This document shows positions 6,941-10,887 of a stretch of 10,887 nt of DNA, piece by piece. The stretch's first letter is position 1. The number at the start of each line of letters is the position of its first letter. Under the pieces are notes generated by a model. That model ran no database searches and was not told where the DNA came from. It was given only the letters and a program-made list of their open reading frames with translations. The stretch comes from JBBIUS01 sp037440105. GTDB lineage: Bacteria > Patescibacteriota > Patescibacteriia > XYB2-FULL-38-15. The stretch is from positions 1-10,887 of the forward strand of contig JBBIUS010000024.1 in assembly GCA_037440105.1 (NCBI GenBank). The letters are read 5' to 3'. Both the position numbers and the translations under genes were made by a program.

Positions 6941-7837
6941 ATGATAAATATTATTCGATACAAAACATTATGGCTCATTATTGCTGGTGTTTTAGTTGCA
7001 GCAAGTATCACTGCGATTGCTCTTTGGGGTCTAAAATTTGGCATTGATTTTATTGGCGGTTCGCTTTTGGAAATAGAATTTAAGGGCGAGCGGCCGGCTG
7101 TGGCAGATGCTGCCGGAGAGATTGCTTTGATTGGCGTAGAAAATGTTAATGTTCAGCCAGTGGGAAACAAAGGCATGATTTTTAGACTTAAGTCAATTGA
7201 TGAAGCAAAGCACCAAGAAATTTTATCTCGACTTAAAGAAAAATTTGGCGATGTTGAGGAGATGAGATTTGAATCAATTGGCCCAACAATTGGCCAAGAA
7301 CTACGCAAGAAGGCAACATATGCAATTGTTATAGTTCTAATTTGTATAATTTTATATATTGCTTGGGCTTTTCGGAAAGTTTCAAAACCAGTCGCTTCTT
7401 GGAAATACGGCTTAATCGCTATTATTGCTTTAATTCATGATGTTGGTATTCCAATTGGTTTATTTGCTGTCCTTGGCAAGTTTATGGGAGTAGAAGTCAA
7501 TAGCGCTTTTGTTGCAGCCATTCTTACTATCTTGGGTTATTCTGTGAATGACACAATTGTTGTTTTTGACCGCATTAGAGAGAATCTTATCAAAAGCGGG
7601 GGAGATTATGATGAGTTTGAAAAAATTGTGAATGAAAGCGTTAATCAAACCTTTGCTCGTTCTATTAACACGACTCTGACAACACTGCTCGCTCTGATCG
7701 CCGTTTTCTTCTGGGGAGGTGAAACAGTCAAATATTTCGCTCTTGCCCTGATTGTTGGCATTGGCCTTGGCGCTTATTCTTCAATTTTTATCGCAAGCCC
7801 TCTGCTCGTGGTTTTGGAAAAATTTAAACGGAGATAA
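6941..7837 (+). CDS. secF: Protein translocase subunit SecF
   Basis: The partner of SecD in the proton-driven secretion motor; 298 residues, a normal length for the family. TM1 covers about 9-30, followed by the family signature LKFGIDFIGGSLLEI (31-45), a small extracytoplasmic domain (about 46-120) ending SIGPTIGQELRKKA, and five further membrane segments (about 125-143, 155-178, 188-210, 243-258, 264-293). The motif LGYSVNDTIVVFDRIRENL (198-216) carries the conserved Asp and Arg residues of the SecF membrane core. It follows secD by 65 bp and is almost certainly co-transcribed; the spacer is a heptamer hairpin array that lies where a ribosome binding site would be. No parvulin insertion is present in this subunit. 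A strong terminator follows within 25 bp. Confidence 0.97.
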   Translation: MINIIRYKTLWLIIAGVLVAASITAIALWGLKFGIDFIGGSLLEIEFKGERPAVADAAGEIALIGVENVNVQPVGNKGMIFRLKSIDEAKHQEILSRLKEKFGDVEEMRFESIGPTIGQELRKKATYAIVIVLICIILYIAWAFRKVSKPVASWKYGLIAIIALIHDVGIPIGLFAVLGKFMGVEVNSAFVAAILTILGYSVNDTIVVFDRIRENLIKSGGDYDEFEKIVNESVNQTFARSINTTLTTLLALIAVFFWGGETVKYFALALIVGIGLGAYSSIFIASPLLVVLEKFKRR

Positions 7838-7861
7838 AGAATAAGAATTTGAAATAGTTAT

Positions 7862-7901
7862 AAGGACTGTTCTTCCTAGAAAGGACAGTCCTTTTGTTTT
7901 T
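7862..7901 (+). terminator. Intrinsic terminator after secF
   Basis: AAGGACTGT (7862-7870) pairs perfectly with ACAGTCCTT (7885-7893). The stem extends inward by a G-U pair and three Watson-Crick pairs, leaving a loop of about 6 nt. A T-rich run with one G follows to 7901. This closes the secretion operon and separates it from the copper genes. Confidence 0.92.
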
Positions 7902-7905
7902 GGGT

Positions 7906-7914
7906 TGTGGATAA
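7906..7914 (-). promoter_or_regulatory. Perfect match to the DnaA box, single copy
   Basis: TGTGGATAA is the complement of the consensus DnaA box TTATCCACA. Only this one exact box was noticed, in the spacer between the secF terminator and the copper genes. A chance match in a window of this size is not rare (roughly one in twelve under equal base use), so it is recorded as a sequence match, not as an origin. Confidence 0.25.
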
Positions 7915-7920
7915 ATTTTC

Positions 7921-7979
7921 TTGACAATAATTTTGCCGCATGTTAATTTATACCCATACCCTATGGGGAGGGGTATAAT
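7921..7979 (+). promoter_or_regulatory. Promoter region of the csoR operon
   Basis: A perfect TATAAT lies at 7974-7979, overlapping the right arm of the CsoR-type operator; the bases 17 bp upstream of it (7951-7956, TACCCA) are a poor -35. A perfect TTGACA lies at 7921-7926, but the sequence 16-18 bp further on (TTAATT/TAATTT near 7943-7949) is a weak -10, preceded by TG at 7941-7942. Either arrangement would be covered or bordered by the operator. The TATAAT version would start near 7986 and give a leader of about 40 nt. Confidence 0.55.
7949..7977. promoter_or_regulatory. CsoR-type operator, 29-bp dyad with C/G tracts
   Basis: The left arm tatacccataccc (7949-7961) and the complement of the right arm (7965-7977, reading tatacccctcccc) agree at 11 of 13 positions around a central TAT at 7962-7964. 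The outer tataccc/gggtata and inner ccc/ggg pairs share one centre at 7963. Runs of C and G flanking A/T-rich steps are the known character of CsoR/RcnR-family operators. It lies 48 bp before csoR, overlapping the TATAAT box, so autorepression is likely. Confidence 0.8.
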
Positions 7980-7981
7980 AA

Positions 7982-8016
7982 ATTGAAAATTAAAAATGTA
8001 AAATTAAAAATTAATT
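7982..8016. repeat. Five-heptamer A/T array in the csoR leader
   Basis: Consecutive 7-nt words attgaaa, attaaaa, atgtaaa, attaaaa and attaatt fill 7982-8016, directly after the promoter and 9 nt before the csoR ATG. The length, five words or 35 nt, equals that of the array inside secA. It is pure A/T apart from two G residues, so the period could in part reflect low complexity; support is weaker than for the other arrays. Confidence 0.6.
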
Positions 8017-8025
8017 TATAAAAAT

Positions 8026-8304
8026 ATGAAGCCAAGTGTTAAAAAAGAATGTTTAAAAAGAATGAATTATTTAAAGGGGCATTTGGAAGGCGTAAAAAGG
8101 ATGCTAGAAAAAGATGCTTACTGCATTGATATTATTAAACAAAATCGTGCCGTGATTAATGCTTTACATAAAATAAATGAATTGATTTTGGCCAGCCATT
8201 TTGACACTTGCGTTGTTGGCGCTGCGTTAAGTAAAAACAGAAAGAAGCAGCGATCTCTTGTGAACGAACTTATTGACATTTATAAAACCGGTAATAACAT
8301 TTAA
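8026..8304 (+). CDS. csoR: Copper-sensing transcriptional repressor, CsoR family
   Basis: A 92-residue all-helical repressor of the CsoR/RcnR (DUF156) family, which leaves its operator when Cu(I) binds. Family features are the N-terminal basic helix (KECLKRMNYLKGHLEGVKRML) and the metal-site residues Cys33 (in AYCIDII), His58 and Cys62 (in SHFDTC), matching the Cys-His-Cys set of Cu(I)-sensing members; Tyr32 matches the second-shell tyrosine. Persulfide-sensing relatives (CstR) lack the histidine, so copper is favoured. A CsoR-type operator lies just upstream, and a SafE-like membrane protein and a copper-type ATPase follow, consistent with autoregulation of a copper operon. The start has no Shine-Dalgarno; the leader is A/T only. 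Confidence 0.92.
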   Translation: MKPSVKKECLKRMNYLKGHLEGVKRMLEKDAYCIDIIKQNRAVINALHKINELILASHFDTCVVGAALSKNRKKQRSLVNELIDIYKTGNNI

Positions 8305-8308
8305 ATTT

Positions 8309-9460
8309 ATGACAAATGATTGGCAAGAAGGAGATAATTTTGAAATTAAAATAATTAAATATATCTTGGCGGGGTTGGGTGCCGCAGTTGTTTTAAGCGT
8401 TTATTTTCTTTTGCAAAAGAGCGGGGCGTTCGGAATTTTTTCTCGCTTGGGTGAAAATAATTTAAGTTATGGATTATTGTTTGTTGCAGGTTTATTAGCA
8501 AGTTTTCACTGCGTGGCAATGTGCGGTGGTTTGATAGTGACTTATACTGCTGGGCGATGTCTTAATAGAACAAACCAAAATAAATTCCTACCTCATCTCT
8601 TTTACAACTTTGGTAGAATCATTTCTTACACCGCAATAGGTGCGGTTTTGGGCGGCATTGGGTCATTTTTTGGAATTAATCCGATTTTTTCAGGCATATT
8701 AATGATTGTTGCTGCGGTATTTATGATGATGATGGGTTTATCGCTTATCAAGAAAATTAATTTTATTGAGGTAATTAAATCAAAAATACCGTCCTCTGCT
8801 GCTAAATTTTTGTTTTCTCAAAAATACGAGATAAAACCTAAGGGCCCATTGATTGTTGGCTTATTAAACGGTTTTATGCCGTGTGGGCCATTGCAAGCAG
8901 TGCAGTTTTACGCATTGGGGACGGGCAGTGCTTTAACTGGTGCTTTGAGCATGTTTTTTTACGCTTTAGGCACAGTTTTTTTAATGTTTGGTTTTGGTTA
9001 TTTTATTTCTTCAGTTTCCGGGGAGCGAGTTAAAAAGATGATGAAAATTTCTGGCGTAGTGGTGATTATTTTAGGATTATTTATGTTGAATCGAGGTTTG
9101 ACTAATTTTGGATGGGGATTTAAGCCACTTTTGCCGCAGGGTCGTGTAGCTGCCACTGACACGCGTAGCGGGGAAAATAATAAAACTCAAGAAGTTCAAG
9201 TCGTTAAGATGGATTTAACTTATCGCGGCTATGTGCCAAACGTGCTTTACGTGAAAAAGGGCGTTCCAGTCCGCTGGATTATTAATGTCAAACAAATGAG
9301 CGGCTGTACAAACGCAATTTTGGTTGAAAAATTAGGAATCAAGCGCGATTTAAAATTGGGTGAAAATATAATTGAATTTACCCCGACCGAAGCAGGCGAA
9401 ATTTCGTTTTCCTGCTGGATGAAAATGGTTTGGGGGAAGTTCATCGTGACAGAAAATTAA
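8309..9460 (+). CDS. SafE/DsbD-like membrane protein fused to a C-terminal cupredoxin domain
   Basis: A 383-residue membrane protein. After a short N terminus and one membrane segment (about 15-36), a core of about six segments (about 53-260) carries ASFHCVAMCGG (His67, Cys68, Met71, Cys72) and NGFMPCGPLQAVQFYA (Cys192), signatures of the sulfite exporter TauE/SafE-like or UreH/DsbD_2 family often found with copper and cytochrome oxidase genes. A linker (about 272-298) leads to a cupredoxin-like beta domain (about 299-383) with SGC (Cys333) and FSCWMKMVWGKFIV (Cys369, Met371, Met373), likely copper ligands; no plastocyanin-type His pair is evident. Relatives often also carry an N-terminal HMA domain, absent here. 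It begins 4 bp after csoR and is probably co-regulated. ATG 8309 is preferred over TTG 8273, which lies within csoR. Transported substrate is unknown; copper handling is inferred from context and ligands. Confidence 0.85.
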   Translation: MTNDWQEGDNFEIKIIKYILAGLGAAVVLSVYFLLQKSGAFGIFSRLGENNLSYGLLFVAGLLASFHCVAMCGGLIVTYTAGRCLNRTNQNKFLPHLFYNFGRIISYTAIGAVLGGIGSFFGINPIFSGILMIVAAVFMMMMGLSLIKKINFIEVIKSKIPSSAAKFLFSQKYEIKPKGPLIVGLLNGFMPCGPLQAVQFYALGTGSALTGALSMFFYALGTVFLMFGFGYFISSVSGERVKKMMKISGVVVIILGLFMLNRGLTNFGWGFKPLLPQGRVAATDTRSGENNKTQEVQVVKMDLTYRGYVPNVLYVKKGVPVRWIINVKQMSGCTNAILVEKLGIKRDLKLGENIIEFTPTEAGEISFSCWMKMVWGKFIVTEN

Positions 9461-9510
9461 TTAAATCGCAAAAGGCTAGTTCAAATTTTATTTCATTAAA
9501 TCTCAAGTAT

Positions 9511-10887
9511 ATGACTCAAAAAATATTTCAAATCACAAACATGGACTGCGCGAGTTGTGCGATGAATATTGAGTTGTTTTTGAAAAGAATGGATGGTGTT
9601 AAAAAAGCAAACGTTAATTTTGCGGCGGCTAAGGCCTCAGTTGAATACGATGAAAATAAAGTCAGTGAAAAAGAAATAATTACTGCGATTCAAAAATTGG
9701 GCTATGGGGCAAGTGTGGTAGAAGGAGGAGAAGGGCATGGTGAAGATCATGACCATGAAAGAATGATGAGAGAGGTAGAGTTAAAAAAATTAAAAAGAAA
9801 ATTTATTACTGGAGCGATTTTAAGTGTTTTAGTTTTTTGGGGTAGTTTTCCAGAATGGTTCCCTTGGACTCCGGAAACTCTTACGAACTGGTTTGTGCTT
9901 TTTCTTTTGGCAACACCAGTTCAGTTTTGGGTCGGCTGGCAGTTTTACCGCGGGTTTTTTCTGGCTTTAAGAAATCGAATAGCCAATATGGATACCTTAA
10001 TTGCTGTTGGTACATCAGCCGCATATTTTTATAGCGTGGTTGCCACTTTTTTCCCAGGGATATTTCAAGGAGCTGGTCTTGAAGTTAATATTTATTTTGA
10101 TACAGCAGCTATCATTATTACTTTAATTTTACTTGGCCGTTTACTTGAGGCAAAGGCTAAGGCAGGAACTTCGGAAGCAATCAAAAAATTAATGGGCCTT
10201 AGAGCAAAGACAGCCCGAATTTTGCGTCAGGGCAAAGAAATGGACATTCCTGTCGAAGAAGTGGTTGTGGGCGACATTGTTATCGTAAGGCCCGGCGAAA
10301 AAATTCCGGTTGACGGAGATATTTTGGAGGGCAGAACTTCAATTGACGAGTCAATGGTGACTGGCGAGTCAATGCCAGTGACAAAAGAAGCCGGCGACCA
10401 AGTGATTGGCGCAACAATAAATAAAGCCGGCGCTTTTAAATTCAAGGCAACAAAAATTGGCAAAGAAACAGTTTTGGCCCAAATCATTGCTATGGTTTTG
10501 CGAGCTCAAGGGTCAAAAGCCCCGATCCAGAGATTAGCTGATAAAGTAACAGCGATTTTTGTGCCAGCTGTTTTAGGTGTGGCAGTTCTGACTTTTCTTA
10601 TTTGGTGGATTTTCGGACCAGCGCCGGCTTTTACTTTTGCTCTTTTGAATTTTGTTGCTGTTTTAATTATTGCTTGTCCGTGCGCCTTGGGTCTTGCGAC
10701 GCCAACAGCCATTATGGTTGGCACAGGCAAGGGGGCGGAAAACGGAGTTTTGATTAAAGACGCGGAAAGTTTGGAAATCGCGCACAAAGTGAATGCGATT
10801 ATCTTGGATAAGACAGGCACTCTGACGGCTGGAAAGCCGGCTGTCACAGATATTGCGCCGCTTGGTATCGTGGATGGCAAGGAAATT
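9511..10887 (+). CDS. copA: Copper-type P1B ATPase (3' end outside window)
   Basis: A heavy-metal translocating ATPase that uses ATP to export a soft metal, most likely Cu(I); the first 459 residues are in the window and the frame is open to its end. An N-terminal metal-binding HMA domain (1-70) has MDCASC (11-16). A His/acid-rich linker (GEGHGEDHDHE, 73-83) precedes the first membrane segments. The actuator domain carries TGES (284-287), the metal-transport segment has CPC (389-391), and the phosphorylation motif DKTGT starts at Asp433. CPC together with csoR and the cupredoxin protein points to copper (or silver) rather than zinc or cadmium. The nucleotide-binding domain after about residue 459 is not seen. 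It follows the upstream gene by 50 bp with no terminator, so one operon is likely. The start has no Shine-Dalgarno. Confidence 0.93.
   Translation, partial: MTQKIFQITNMDCASCAMNIELFLKRMDGVKKANVNFAAAKASVEYDENKVSEKEIITAIQKLGYGASVVEGGEGHGEDHDHERMMREVELKKLKRKFITGAILSVLVFWGSFPEWFPWTPETLTNWFVLFLLATPVQFWVGWQFYRGFFLALRNRIANMDTLIAVGTSAAYFYSVVATFFPGIFQGAGLEVNIYFDTAAIIITLILLGRLLEAKAKAGTSEAIKKLMGLRAKTARILRQGKEMDIPVEEVVVGDIVIVRPGEKIPVDGDILEGRTSIDESMVTGESMPVTKEAGDQVIGATINKAGAFKFKATKIGKETVLAQIIAMVLRAQGSKAPIQRLADKVTAIFVPAVLGVAVLTFLIWWIFGPAPAFTFALLNFVAVLIIACPCALGLATPTAIMVGTGKGAENGVLIKDAESLEIAHKVNAIILDKTGTLTAGKPAVTDIAPLGIVDGKEI

Noticed and set aside
7906..7914. Replication origin marked by a DnaA box
   Set aside because: Only one exact box, no cluster, and no dnaA, dnaN or similar genes nearby; probably chance or at most a local regulatory site.
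8327..8347. Alternative start of the SafE-like gene just after the GAAGGAGA motif
   Set aside because: The only in-frame codon at suitable distance is ATT at 8345, a very rare start; ATG 8309 lies 4 bp after the csoR stop and fits translational coupling better.

Overview
The window looks like chromosome from an A+T-rich bacterium of the Patescibacteria/CPR group, probably Parcubacteria-like. The reasons are a short ribosome hibernation factor, a SecA with the extended 'SFKVVQEFLRPVSRKEAYAADI' type segment between its nucleotide-binding motifs, an archaeal-type pyruvoyl arginine decarboxylase, gene starts without Shine-Dalgarno sequences, and heptamer-word repeats between genes. This placement is inference from sequence character; there is no rRNA or other marker here. 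All genes lie on the + strand and TGA is used as a normal stop.

Bases 1-1690 hold the 3' end of a ribosome hibernation factor (HPF/RaiA), a heptamer-built palindromic repeat, a pyruvoyl-dependent arginine decarboxylase, and an NADPH:FMN-reductase-like flavoprotein gene interrupted by TGA at a 13-bp tandem duplication. Bases 1697-7901 are a secretion block: secA, a small broken gene for a Cys/His zinc-ribbon-like protein, a promoter placed so that secD would be leaderless, secD, secF, and a strong intrinsic terminator. SecD carries an insertion of about 240 residues in its extracytoplasmic P1 domain. It contains two parvulin (PpiC/SurA-type) domains, the first apparently degenerate and the second with its key residues, so the translocon motor would carry its own foldase.

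Bases 7902-10887 are a copper block: a 29-bp G/C-tract dyad operator overlapping a TATAAT box, csoR with the Cys-His-Cys Cu(I) signature, a SafE/DsbD-like membrane protein fused to a cupredoxin domain, and a copper-type P1B ATPase cut off by the window end. The likely logic is that CsoR represses all three genes until Cu(I) binds; the ATPase then exports copper and the membrane-cupredoxin protein handles it at the membrane or outside.

A thread through the window is a set of four arrays built of degenerate 7-nt words (347-472, 2207-2241, 6861-6937, 7982-8016). Three lie between genes and one lies inside secA, where it is translated. Their word sequences differ but the 7-nt period is the same. 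The SecD-parvulin fusion and the heptamer arrays are the two observations most worth following up.
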